A stretch of DNA of 64,000 nt from Endocalyx cinctus. Its lineage: Eukaryota > Ascomycota > Sordariomycetes > Amphisphaeriales > Apiosporaceae. The notes under the pieces were generated by a model. It was not told where the DNA came from. It saw only the letters and a list, made by a program, of their open reading frames with translations, and did no database searches. Below, piece by piece: positions 13,601 through 25,248 of this stretch; position 1 is the stretch's first letter; each line of letters begins with the position of its first letter. The stretch lies in the NCBI GenBank assembly GCA_001600455.1, contig BCKC01000001.1, forward strand, positions 1,638,441-1,702,440. The letters are read 5' to 3'. The position numbers were made by a program, and so were the translations under genes.

Positions 13601-15652
13601 TATAAACGCTACTGCGGGTCTGCGAAACCATTACCCGAATATATGTAGGGGAGCAGTCCAGAGAAGAATTTATCGTGGTCGTGCCGCGCGACAAGAGATC
13701 CACACGGGTTGACCGAAGCAATATCAAGGCAATGGGCCCGTGTCGCACAAGTTTTACAGTCGCAAAATGCGAAAAACTCACCTTACCCAGCTGTGCAAGG
13801 AGGCAGCTTAGCCAGGGCGACGCAAGATACGGGTATATGTTATATATATATGATGTAAATGTGAATAATATAACAAGTATAATGTAGGGCTGGCCGGATT
13901 TTTTACGTTTTATGTTTTAACCTGCGGTGGTGATATCATGTTGGTGGATATTCACATGTAAAAAGAAATCCGGGTATCGGAGACAGGGATATATTTACAC
14001 TAAACATATTTGACAGGTCTACGACAAATGAGAAAGCATATACTGATTTACTGTAGTTTAGTTGTTGATTGATTGATTGTTTGATTGATTGGTAATTCTA
14101 CATATGAATAAATCTGCATCTAGCATACAATACGTAGGATTTGATCCATTCCAGGTCTCGCCGAACCTTTCGTATATTTCCATTTCGACCGCGATGCGCC
14201 GACAATTACCGTGAGACCAAATAATTTCAAGACGATAGGGGTATCCATCAAAATCGAACCGAAATGATAACGCCATTTAAATAATTGAAAAAGAAAAAGA
14301 AAAAGAAAACAAACGAGTAAACGAATAAAAAAAAAAAATTTTTTTTCTCCGTCTCTCAGTTCATTTTTGTTTGAAACTTCTTAAAAGGACCCGCCTTCCG
14401 AGTGATACGTGCTAAGGGGCCCGCCCTGGATCCGCCGTGGACCTTTCAATAAACTCGGTAGCAAAAATTTGACCAATTGGCTGGAAATGGCTGGTTGCAG
14501 ATGCATCATATGCCATATGAAGCAAGGAGACGTCATCAGCTGGGTTATTTCTTCCCAATGTGAGAGAAGAAAAGAAGAGAGGAAGAAGAAAAAAGCCCCC
14601 GCGACAAGGTACAACGGGGACTAATCAACCAAGTGGAAATCAATGATTGGTTCAACCATGGATCTGAGGCAGCCTTCCCTGTCAATCATTGGTCGCGTAA
14701 GATGCTGATATGCAAAATGACGTTTTAGTCTGTCGGGCTATCCCTCCAATCCCCAAACTCCAATTCCCACAAGCAAATTTGAAATTTGAAGCAAAGTCGA
14801 ATCTCGACGCACGTGGAAAAATCGTCTTATTGTGTACAAGTTACGAGAAAAATAATAATAATAATAACCATGTCGCGATAGTTACATTTTGACGTAGCTG
14901 TGTTGAACTGGACGCATGAATGTCCTGCTACCCTTAATTCGGTCCTTTCAAAGATAGGTAGCTGAGTGGTATCGAATTGTGGTAAAATATGATTTGTAGT
15001 AAATAAACCACCATAAATATTGACCAGTACAAGAGCAATAATCTTGGAAGCGTAGGCCTGGCGTTTAAAGGCTAATACCAACGTCGAAATGAGAATTGGC
15101 AGATAAAGAGATAAAGATAGGCAGATAATCTGATTTCTGCGTTTCGTTTCGTTGGGTTGAACAGCTCGTAATGTTGTTCATTACTCAAAAAAGAATATCG
15201 TAGATTGCTGATCGTTGCCACATCCATTTATTTTTCAAAGTAAATCGTCCAGGAACTGAGTGACGGTACACTCGTGACATGCACCGATCGACCCTGGAGA
15301 ATAATTGGCAGCAGAGATCTTGGGGTAATCATAGTCTCCAGTCGGATTCTAGATTAATCATGAAACGAGAGAATTACCCATGGAGGGGGGGGGTTCGTTC
15401 TGCACATGATAATCATTTCCTGCCCAGGTCATCCATCTTCGGGAGTAGTAATGCGGTAGGCTTTAGAGATTCGCGTCGCATCGAATATATAATCCGTGGT
15501 ATTAAGTGCTTTTTCGTTGAAAACAGCCTTCCTTGCGCGCGATCCTAAGTTTAAAAAAAAAATTGGCGTCGAAGTAATATTCGAAATCACGCTCGGACGC
15601 GATGCTTTTCTTCTCTCGCAAGGTAAGAAAAATAAACAAATGATAGTTTAAC
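10633..15652. other. Gene-poor stretch with homopolymers and simple repeats
   Basis: No convincing gene over 5 kb. The longest frame (12399-12920, 173 codons) begins with ATG but is basic, has no recognisable domain and is overlapped by two opposite-strand frames. The sequence holds many T or A runs (11031-11042, 11092-11108, 13033-13049), a TTGATTGATTGATTG run near 14064-14093, AAAAG repeats near 14288-14310, and an AAT run near 14851-14867. Long untranslated regions of neighbours may occupy part of it. Confidence 0.5.
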
Positions 15653-15916
15653 TCATTTGTAACCGACTGCCGTGGCGCACTTTCGGCAGTAGTATAGGTT
15701 GAATCCAACACGAATCATCCCTACCGCCGCAGGGTCGTCCGTAGAAGTAGTTTCGGCTTGTCGATGACACCGAAGGCATCGTAATACCTCAACGGAAGCT
15801 ACTGGGTGCGTTTCCATGCTTGATCGAAAAGCTAGATCGGTTTCGGTAGATGAGCAGGAGCTTGATGAGCTGGCGGAAGAGCTCGAATAATTCCTTCCAG
15901 TTGAACGTGATGACAT
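15653..15916 (-). CDS. Small double-CxxC (zinc-ribbon-like) protein
   Basis: An 87-residue, intronless frame starting with ATG at 15916. The N-terminal 35 residues are Ser-rich and probably disordered (SSSSASSSSSC). The C-terminal half has two CxxC pairs about 29 residues apart: CLRCHRQ and YYCRKCATAVGYK. This is the layout of a small zinc ribbon, with hydrophobic residues (MIRVGFNLYYC) before the second pair. The compact metal-binding half and an even composition unlike the flanks argue that it is real. I do not recognise a named family. It may bind zinc and act as an adaptor or nucleic-acid-binding peptide; that is inference. Confidence 0.7.
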   Translation of the reverse strand: MSSRSTGRNYSSSSASSSSSCSSTETDLAFRSSMETHPVASVEVLRCLRCHRQAETTSTDDPAAVGMIRVGFNLYYCRKCATAVGYK

Positions 15917-17500
15917 GGCGAATGAAAGATACGTTGCTTAAGTGGTGATGGTGGTGGTGTTAAGTTGTACGTTGCGATCAGTTTGGTGGTGGTGATCGGA
16001 AATATTAAATAGCCAGCGATCGAGCGAGCTTATTTAATTTAAATTGTGATAAGGAGGAAGAGAACAAAAGGGATAGGAAGACGATTGATTGTTAAGGTCG
16101 GTCTATCCGGCAAGGAATAAGGTTAGATGTTTCAAAGGAACAATGACAGATGTAGGCCAAAATTAGTTTATTATAAGGGGAAGTCGATGGAGAAATCGGG
16201 AAGAGTTCCTGGTTGCCTTTTTGAAGGTTAGGAAAAAGATGTGACTGGGTCTGAATCTGGGTCCGAATCTGGGTCCAACTGTGGGACTGTGAATAGTAGT
16301 AGTGGTAACTAATTGAACTGGCGTGTCTGAATGCTTGGTTTTAGGTATGTTAAGTCGTATTTATTACCGAGCTACCAGGGCATAAATATAGGTAAAATAT
16401 AGTTTGGGAGGTGACAGTATCAGTGCTAGTTGATAGTACTAAAACGTAAGTGCTAATCTAGTTTGAATACAGGGTAGTTTGGGACTATTCCAGTGTAGCG
16501 TACTATGTACATATACACTATAACACACTGTTAAGACGGTGGGTCAATGCCTTAACAATCAACTGAGAGGCGGGAGTGTGGGGTCCTAAGAAAGAATATA
16601 ATAATAAGGTGGAGGGGTAGTAAGCCCAACGAAACTTAATTTATTCGCTGATACACCGAATATACCGTCGTCCGTTTAATACCACGTAAGCTTTTTTTTT
16701 TTTTTTTGGTGACTTGGGATTAAGTGTATGAAGAAGGATACGTATATGTAGACATACGAGTACCAAAAGGTATCGTAAGAAGCCTATATAAATTAGAAGG
16801 AGAAAAGAATCTCGGTGATTTCTAATGGAAAATTGAAAATCGAAAGTTTTGGTTTAGTTTGTTTTGTTTTGTTGTTTCTCTCTCCCTCTCTTTCGATTTG
16901 ATTGCTTTCCGTGTTTTTTTCTTCAATTTTGAGGCGCAGTGCAAAATACTAAGATGTATGAGTTGCGGGGTACATGTGGAGTCGTTGGGCGCGAAGGAAG
17001 ATAATTAAAAGAAGAAGAAAAATAAAGTAAACGGCTTCGCGCATTGAGTTGATAAATTTTTATCTTCTACGTGTACTGATCGTAACAGGGCTGAACGTGG
17101 TAAATTATCGCTATTTTAAATGAGTTGCCGTTGCGGATGTTTCCAGAAGTTCAGGGATTCGATGCCTCTTATTTTCCGTGTTCCAGGGTCTGGGTTGTCG
17201 GTGTTTGTCTTTTTTTCTCTCTCTTTCTAAATAGGTAACATAACAATAACGAATTCGTAGTCTAATGTCTCACGATGTTTTGAAGATATGAATCAGAGTA
17301 CAGAATAACACCGAGTCTAAGAGGAAAATTAAAACAGAAAAGCACGAATTATTAAGGAAGATAAGTAAAAGAAGAAAAAGAAAAGTTTTGTAAAGGATGG
17401 CGAAACTGGTGACGTCTGCCTTCTCTAGAAAGGGGGAATACTCTGCTTTCCCATCTGTCAGTATCGAGATCTGTAAAATGTGTAGTTCTTTTCCCAACTC
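15917..17500. promoter_or_regulatory. Upstream region of the double-CxxC gene
   Basis: No ORF is supported here. The region contains GGTGGTGGTGTT-type repeats just upstream of the small gene, an imperfect 12-nt tandem repeat (ctgggtccgaat type, about 16247-16278), a 15-T run near 16691-16706 and a CT-rich tract near 16876-16895. These look like long fungal 5' untranslated or promoter sequence, but no transcription start can be placed. Confidence 0.35.
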
Positions 17501-19689
17501 GATAGTCAGTATTTCACACCACCTTAGCCACGCGGAGTCACCAATCCCATATTAGTGGAATGCCGGAATTTCATTAGGGAGGGAGGGATCTCAAAGAGAT
17601 CGAGACTTAGGGTCAACTTGAGTGGCCGGTCAGGGACCTGTTCTCCGCGCCGTCAAGGATATATCATAACCTTTAGTTCCTTATTGGTCTATGTTATGCA
17701 GAAGTTGTCGTTCTATTACCTTCTTGGAGCACGTTTATCTAGTATATTGAACCCAAGTTTTCTTAATTAACAAGTACATATAGATCGAATCACCGAATCT
17801 TTATTATCTTGGTACCCATTGACCTATTTTACTAAGCGTATATTTCAAGCTGATATTTTATTATGCGAACGTATTTATGTGTCAATGCCAGTATATATAT
17901 AGATGTCAGACGTGTCGGATATCTCAGCTTAATCATCTTTTAACTCCTTAGGGATTAAGCAAAGCAGTTGTTCTGTTCCCTCAGTATCTGGGATGAAAAG
18001 AAAAAAAAAAAACACGGAACAAATCCCGCGGTAACCGTAGTAATGAACAAAATGGACTAATGCGTTATTTTACAGTAAAGAGGAGTGAAGAATAAAAGAG
18101 AAAACTTCGATCAATCCGTGAGACCCTCGATCTGCTAGTGAAAATAGATCGACGACCTGCACATATATATTTATTCCATCGTCCGATCCATCCACATCCA
18201 CTATAAAACGCCTCGGCATTAATCAGATAAAAAGGTAGAAGCGCAAATATTTAATGGCGTTTACTACATTTATTCCTATGTAGCGTAGTATGTTATGCTG
18301 TGTAATGTAATTATGAAGCATACTAGATTCTCACGGCATATTTACCTATGCATGTGCCCGCAAGTGGCATGTTCAGGTAACCACCAAGTGTTCACAGATC
18401 GAGATTGTACGTAACTCACCAATAGCATGAATACTCACCTTTCTGCATAGCAACGCGAGAGAGGCAATGTTTTAGTTTTACAATTACTGGGGTTACAATA
18501 ATCAAAATACAATCCATTTATTTATTGGTAACGAGAACACGCATACCCCAACTGAGGGCATACTATTATTTAGCAGATAAGAATTTAAGAATTCTCTAAT
18601 ACTCTGCCGTTGATCGACAAAAGACAATGATAATCAGGGACTAGTTTGGCTTCCCGATAGAGTGGCTCATAAAAAAAAAACAATCCACGGTTCTCCACAG
18701 AAGGATCTCGCCCTCAGCCTCCAATTTTCATCACAAAGGTGGCAATTCTCCAAATATTATATACAGGGCTGCGATGCACACATTACAGAAAAGGGGTATA
18801 AATCATACTCTGACTGATAGTCTATCACACGACCGCGGACATATGTCAGAATTCTAATCAATATCTAACAATTGTAACGATTGACCATGATTATGTTAGC
18901 GATAAATACGTGTAGTTTAGCAGAATACTGCAACAACATCAAACGGATGCTTACTCTGGCCGACTTCCGTAATCCATCGGAGACGGGGGATTCATATGTG
19001 CCTCTTTACTGAAACTCTCACAATTAGGCAGGCAGCTTAGTTCGGGAGCTTTAGCATCATTATTCCGCGCCTTATACATACTTACCTAGGTATATAATCC
19101 TTATCCTTATAAATATGTTCTTTCAATATACCTAGATCCATGGATCCATGGATATGTACATATTTGTAGTTCGATGGCAAAGTTTGGCTCGGGAAACCTT
19201 CTCACCCTACTTTCAATCGTACGTTTTAGCTTTATGCGGATAACTCCCTGGCTAGGTCGAGCAACCAAATCTGCCCGAGGTCTTATCTACACTATCCAGC
19301 CCGACTGGTTCATTTTGACTCAGGTCGGGTACCGTGGTCGACGCGATGGGACGAAATCACAATAGATTCGTATTTACTATTACCTAGGCTGCTAGGTAAA
19401 AGGGACGAACGCTAACGACGAGAGATTTTAAGCAATATCTCCACCATTTACGAGCCTAATAATAAAAACCCTAGGTTTATTTTGTTTAACCAGGGATATT
19501 TTCCCGCATACATATATCACACTAGACAACACATTGTGTACAAGGTGTGTACATGGATTAAAAAAGCTTCGCTGCTGATTCTACGTGAATTCCATCTCTT
19601 TCTCGATTCTCACAAGGGTTTCCTAACGTTTCCATGTCCCGCAACGGGAACCATTTCACCGTCGTACGACAGAAGAATGTTTAACAGTT

Positions 19690-19827
19690 CCCCCCCCCCC
19701 CCCTCTCCTTTCCGGCTTTTTCTTTTTATTTTCATTTTCTTTCCCCCTACTCTCCTTTCTTCTACACTAAAAACATTGATATACTACTTCTACATATTGA
19801 TGGGTACAGAAGGGGGGGGGGGGGGGG
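19690..19827. repeat. C14 tract and G16 tract 108 nt apart
   Basis: A run of 14 C (19690-19703) is followed by a run of 16 G (19812-19827). The two are reverse complements and could pair as a long-loop hairpin. Each could also form a G-quadruplex on the strand carrying G. The spacer is pyrimidine-rich at its left half. Confidence 0.9.
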
Positions 19828-21400
19828 CCTAAATCAGGAGATCTGGACCGTTCATCGGTCAAATCTAGAAGGATCTGCGATTCGAAAAAAAATGCACGGA
19901 TATTTAGTATCATTAACTCCTCCTTTCAGCCTAGGTCGGAATTTCCACGACGTTCGCTGGTTCGGTGCTACCACAATCGGCTCTCTAGTTACGCATCGAT
20001 TGAGAGTCACATATTACCATTTATTACATCTACTCGTGCACGCTAACATCAGATACATATTGTATACAGATGAAAAGCATCCAAAGATTTAGGTTAGCAC
20101 AATGTCAAACCACCATGAAAGACCTAGTTTACACGGATGAAGAATTGAGATACCTACTCAAACTGCGTGAAGCTTACTAGCAAAGTCTTAATTAAAAAGC
20201 TCTCACTACCCACTAGGCAGTGGTGTATATACTTAGAATTTTCATAATAAATAAATCAATAAAGATATCGCGTTTTGGATACATTCTCTCACCTTCTGTA
20301 TAAAGTATAACTTGCTGATATTTTCAATTAGGTGCGCTTTTCGTAATATAATAGTTTCGAATATCTACGTCTCACGCGAGTCTCGGGTAGACGAACATCT
20401 TCGACTGACGTGATCTGCTTGCGCGTCTTGCTGTGTGGCTCACTGAATCTTAAGTTTCAGAGGTTCAGAGGCTGAGCTTTAACTTTGAGTCAATCAAGTA
20501 ATATTTTAGTACCGAGAGGATTTCTTATAGCCTCAATGAATCCAAATCAATATCATAATCAATCTCTCTGGTACAATAAGGAACAAGCCAAGGAATTAGA
20601 ACATATACCAGAACGTTTCGCATCTTGATAGGGCCGAACATTAATGAGGCGTCCGGTGAGTAACATCCCATCATTATTACCAGCTGCAATCATCCGTCGT
20701 ACCAGCACTCTTTCCACCAGTCCTGACTATATCTCTATGTGTAACATTTGTTCTATCCTGTTATTCGAGACGCGTCATTCAATAAAATCGAATTCCGCCT
20801 CTCATCGCTTAGATCGTTATTTCTTGCCCACCGGATTGTAAATTGACACTTGTTTGACGTATATGAGCTCTCTTAACGTGCGGCCCACAATAACCCTCCA
20901 CTCTAGCATTCCGAACACCCGTTACTCCGTATAGCAACATAGACTTCGCGCAAACTAGAAGTATCTCCGGCCGAAGGGAGAGGCGTTTCTAGTGTTCGAA
21001 TAACGAGAACTCATGCTTGCCCGATTCTTCCGAGCGAGCATCGTCCGTTTCCGCCCTCCTCCCTTCCCCCCTCCCTTTCTTCCTCCTTCTCCCTCTCCTA
21101 ATCGCTCTTATATTTGGCTCAGCATAGGTCCCTGTTTGACTGTAACGCGTGTTGTGTTTCTCTAATACTATCGCGCACACTCTCTCTTACTCAAAGACTT
21201 GACGTAATTGAACGCCTTTAAAGTTCAATTTCCCAGCCATTCGAATAGCGATGCCTCGCCCTCATTTGATCCTTTCATATCGATACGTGGTAGATATGTC
21301 TCCAATTCGAACAGCATATGACACCGTTGACCCGTGACAACGCGTGTAGGTAGGTCTCGAAGATGTTCTTATCGGCTGAGTTGGAGCCTGCGATTGCAGA

Positions 21401-21419
21401 AGCTAGCTAGCTAGCTAGC
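21401..21419. repeat. AGCT tetranucleotide microsatellite
   Basis: Nearly five tandem copies of the self-complementary tetranucleotide AGCT, followed by AGGCATC. It is a simple repeat with no associated gene. Confidence 0.9.
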
Positions 21420-22530
21420 AGGCATCGCGTCCTAAGTTGAAAAACTCCCTAGCATCCATCTTCGTCGGGCCAGCTCTTATAATGCCTACTGCATATAAGT
21501 AAATCCCATTAACTCCTAAATGTTCTGTGGTTAGCCTAAGACGTCAGTGGTAAATACCCTTGGCGATATTGGCTCTGTTACGTTAAAGATATTATGTTAT
21601 CCTCACCAGGTACCCATTCGCGATTGTTGCAAAATGAGACCGGGCATGTGTTATACGATATTAAAAGCGCGCACCGGATTCGTACTTGGAGATACAGTGA
21701 GGAAACGGCAATATCCGTCATTCTTCGATGGAAATAGCCCTCCCCCACCCCCGCAAAAGAGAAACAAAATTGTAATGCTGGAGATGCAGACGTGCTAATT
21801 CACAGCTTACTCGAAAGCCGCGCATACATCGGCACGTCAAATTGCCTAGAATATACGGAGTCTTGCAGCGTCGAGAATGGTAGACAATGCAGCGATTTGA
21901 GTTTCCCAAATCCACGGCAAGCTAGCTAATCTTGGTCGATTTCTGTTAGATATACACACAAGCTGGCCTTGAGCCCCGACCATTCATGATGGTACAGTGC
22001 ATAACTGGTAGTAGCCGTCCTATCCGCTACCATCGGAGCGATATTTCTTCAAGACATCTGGGGAAAAAAAGTAGTCAAAAAAGTTGCTATGACGGTTATA
22101 ATTACACCACACGTTCATGCCCGCCAAGCTCCACATTGGTGGATCAAAATGCTTGAATCTACTTGCCTCTTTCGCTCGAAGAATTTTTTTCCGTGAGGAT
22201 ATCCTGGGGGAGTAAAGAAATTATAAGTCTGAGAATGTCTTGGCATGGACAGAGCGCACCAACCAGGTAGGTCTCCCTCGGCACGAGTCCACTATAGGGG
22301 CTATGATTGCTTCAAGGATGAGTTGGTTATGCTTTACAGCAAATATACAAGTATATGTAGAATACCCATATCAATATATGTTTCAAGAAATCGAAATATA
22401 TCGTGGGAGCAGCTAAAAAAAAAGCTTTTCCCCCCTTTTTCTTTCTTTTATTTAAAAGGTGACGACAGATGGGATATGTAGCTGATTCCTCAAATTGACA
22501 TTTTCATCAAAAAGACTATCGACGCCCATC

Positions 22531-24893
22531 ATGCATTCGTTTCCCCTGACGACGCTTTCGCTCCTCACCGTCTCGGCGTTGGAGAGCGTACATGCCGTAG
22601 CCGCTGCCGCGCCCGAAGCGCAACTGCCAATCGCCGCGCGCACGGGTGAGGTAGAGTCCGACTGGACGGCGACATTCTACGACAATGCGGAGACGAATAG
22701 CAGCGCGCTCCTCGTCGGCAACGATGGTGGTGCCGCTTCCGGGGGATTTCGCGTTTTCAACTTATTGAGCGACGGTAGCAGCAACAGCAGCAGCAGCAGT
22801 AACGCCACTCTGTCTGAGACGGCTCACGAGGAAACAGGTCGCACAAAGCTGGTGACGACGGTCTACGGGATCGGCGAAGAGAACAGCAAAGATCTCATCG
22901 TTACCATAGCCCAGACGGACTCGAACTTCCGTCTCTACGAGCTACCCGCCGTGACGTCGGTGGGGGAGCCCGTCGCGCAAGCCTTGGGTGATTGGTCATC
23001 GCTCTGCGCTTGGAAGAGCGCCAGCAGCGGCGAGCAATACCTCTATTTATTCGGCAAGAGGCAGGCGGTTCAGTTCCTCCTACGCTATAGAGAGGAGTCC
23101 TACGAGCTCCTCGAGATCCAGATGTTTGAGACACCCGTCGAAGCGTCTTCGTGCGCCGTATCTACGACGACGGAGCGCGTTTACTTCAGCGATGACGTCG
23201 CCATTTACTCTTTTGCGGCGGTCGAGTCGACCGCCGTACCGGAAATCCAGGTACTAGGAGAGGCCGAGGACGACGTGACTGGATTAGCTGCGTACATCGG
23301 GACGGAATCGGACTACCTCCTTGTGGCTCAGACAGACATCATCGCGGTATACGATACGGAGTTTCAGCTGCTAGGTACCATGAATATTACAAGTGACGAG
23401 GACATCAAAATCAAAGGCTTAGGTGTCTACCAAGGCGAGACAGAAGCGTATCCCGGCGGTGTGATCACTTATGCCGTAAAGAGCGACGCAGGTAAATTGT
23501 TCGCAGTCAGCTCTATCCAAGACGGCTTCGACGCCCTCAACCTAGAGATAAACACAGCTTACAGTCCTCGGGTTTCGTCAATCGCTTCTGTTACGGCTGT
23601 GTGTGCCGAGTGCAGCTATAGCGGTTTCTGCGCGAGTGGGGCTAACGCAACTTCTTGCTCCTGCTTCGCGGGTTTCGAGGGCGCTACTTGCGCGTCCATC
23701 ACTTGCCAAAACGACTGTTCCAGCCACGGCACGTGTGTCGGTGCGAATCAATGCCAATGCGAGGAAGGGTGGGGTGGATTGTTCTGCTCATTCATGGTCG
23801 TACTTCCCGTTGTGGAGACGGACGCCTTCGGAGCTGACGGAGACGATCCAGCGATCTGGGTATCTCCCACTAATAAGTCCTTATCGAGAATCATTACTAC
23901 AACTAAATCGGAGGTTGGTGCCGGCCTCAGCGTATTTGACTTAGACGGTCATAAGCTCCAGACGGTAACCGTTGGAGAACCCGATAATGTCGACATAATT
24001 TATAACTTCAACGCTGGAAACCGAACAATTGATCTGGCCTACGCCGCTTGTCGGGAGGATAACACTCTCTGGTTAGACTTAAATCATCCCTGCAAGACCT
24101 AAATATTTCCCCACTAACATGCGTTCTTTCTAGCTTGCTCGAAATAAGCTCCAACGGTACGCTGCTCACCATCGAGGGTGGATCACAGCCTACGAAGGAC
24201 GACTATTCCGTGTACGGAAGCTGTGTATATCGCTCACGTATAAGCGGCAAGCAGTATCTTTTCGTGAACGCGAAGACTGCCGAATACCTGCAATACGAGC
24301 TCACCTGGGCGGATGGTGCTCTTCAGACCACTTTTGTCCGCAACTTCACCGGTGGTTCCGGCGGTCAGGTAGAGGGTTGCGTGGGAGACGACGCGAACGG
24401 ATGGATTTTCATCGGCGAAGAGCCCCATGCTCTCTGGAGGTACGGAGCGGAGCCGGATGACGACGCCACGGAAGGTTTCCTCATTGGGGAGGTAGGAGAT
24501 GGCCACATGTACGCCGACGTCGAAGGCGTCACGTTGATCGAGGGGCCCACCGCAGACACAGGATTCGTTATTACCTCCCAGCAAGGTGTGAGCGCTTATA
24601 ACGTCTACCGGAGAGCAGCTCCCCATGAGTTCGTCGAGACATTCACTATATATGAAAATAAGGAGAAAGGAATCGATGGCGTAACCAACACCGACGGCCT
24701 CGCAGCCATCGGTACTTCTTTGGGCTCGGCGTTTCCTAATGGACTGGTCGTGGTCCACGACGACGTGAACCAGCTACCCGAAGGCGGCGCGAGCGACGAA
24801 GCGAGTTACAAGTTCGTCAACTTATCTGAAATCCTCAGCGAGGCGCTATTAAACGAACTTGACCCTAATTGGGATCCCAGGGCGTCCTCTTAA
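22531..24893 (+). CDS. Secreted beta-propeller 3-phytase with EGF-like repeats
   Basis: Extracellular phytase-like enzyme expected to remove phosphate from inositol hexakisphosphate in a calcium-dependent way. Exons are 22531-24071 and 24134-24893, giving 766 aa; the intron has CCACTAACATG and a TTCTTTCTAG acceptor and restores NTLCLLEISSNG. The first 22-25 residues are a signal peptide (SFPLTTLSLLTVSAL). Residues about 40-355 form a first, degenerate propeller lobe. A Cys-rich segment (about 363-425) has EGF-like spacing: CSYSGFC, CSCFAGFEGATC, CQNDCSSHGTC, CQCEEGWGGLFC. The second lobe (about 428-766) has the conserved phytase blocks: DADGDDPAIW-like GADGDDPAIWVSP, TTTKSEVGAGLSVFDLDG, YSVYGSCVYRS, GCVGDDANGWIFIGEE and DVEGVTL. 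It starts at ATG 22531; the longer frame begins at TTG. Several NxS/T sites fit secretion. Family call is firm; phytate as the natural substrate is inference. Confidence 0.9.
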
Positions 24894-25248
24894 AGGGTCA
24901 AGGCCCTGATATTTCGTTTCTTGTGACATTAATACATATATAGAAATAGACTAAAAAGACAACAACATTGGGATACACGAAACATGCAACTCAGATAAGT
25001 CATTGAAGTAATACTATAATATTCTTTGATAACAACTAAACATTTCTTGACAAGATAGGTTGACTAAGAGTAAATACACAAAATCCAACTAATGTAATTT
25101 GAAGAGAAGATAATAATGAAAGAAACTACCTAGATATTTCCATCCTACACTATTTACTCGCTATGAATTATTTTATATTTTAAATGGCTGAATAGAATCT
25201 AAAAAGAAGAAGGATAGTATGAATAAAAAAGATAAAATATGTCATGCA
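24894..25248. other. Convergent 3' intergenic region
   Basis: An AT-rich spacer of 355 nt between the stop of the phytase gene and the stop of the polyketide synthase gene. It must contain both polyadenylation regions; AATAAA-like A/T-rich stretches occur on both strands. No ORF is present. Confidence 0.5.

Larger units (their letters stand above)
17501..22530. other. Gene-free AT-rich stretch
   Basis: Five kilobases in which every open frame is short, low-complexity or without motif. Notable items are the palindrome ATCCATGGATCCATGGAT near 19136-19153, a second copy of acctaggctgctag (19382-19395), the C14/G16 pair (19690-19827), TACTCCGTA (20923-20931) and an AGCT run (21401-21419). The 340-codon-equivalent of frames around 19482-19832 is built on the homopolymers and is not a gene. 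Decayed repeat DNA is possible; no element ends were found. Confidence 0.55.

Noticed and set aside
19482..19832. 116-codon frame with Pro and Gly runs
   Set aside because: Produced by the C14 and G16 homopolymers; no real coding character.
24234..24758. 174-codon antisense frame in the phytase gene
   Set aside because: Shadow of the second phytase exon.
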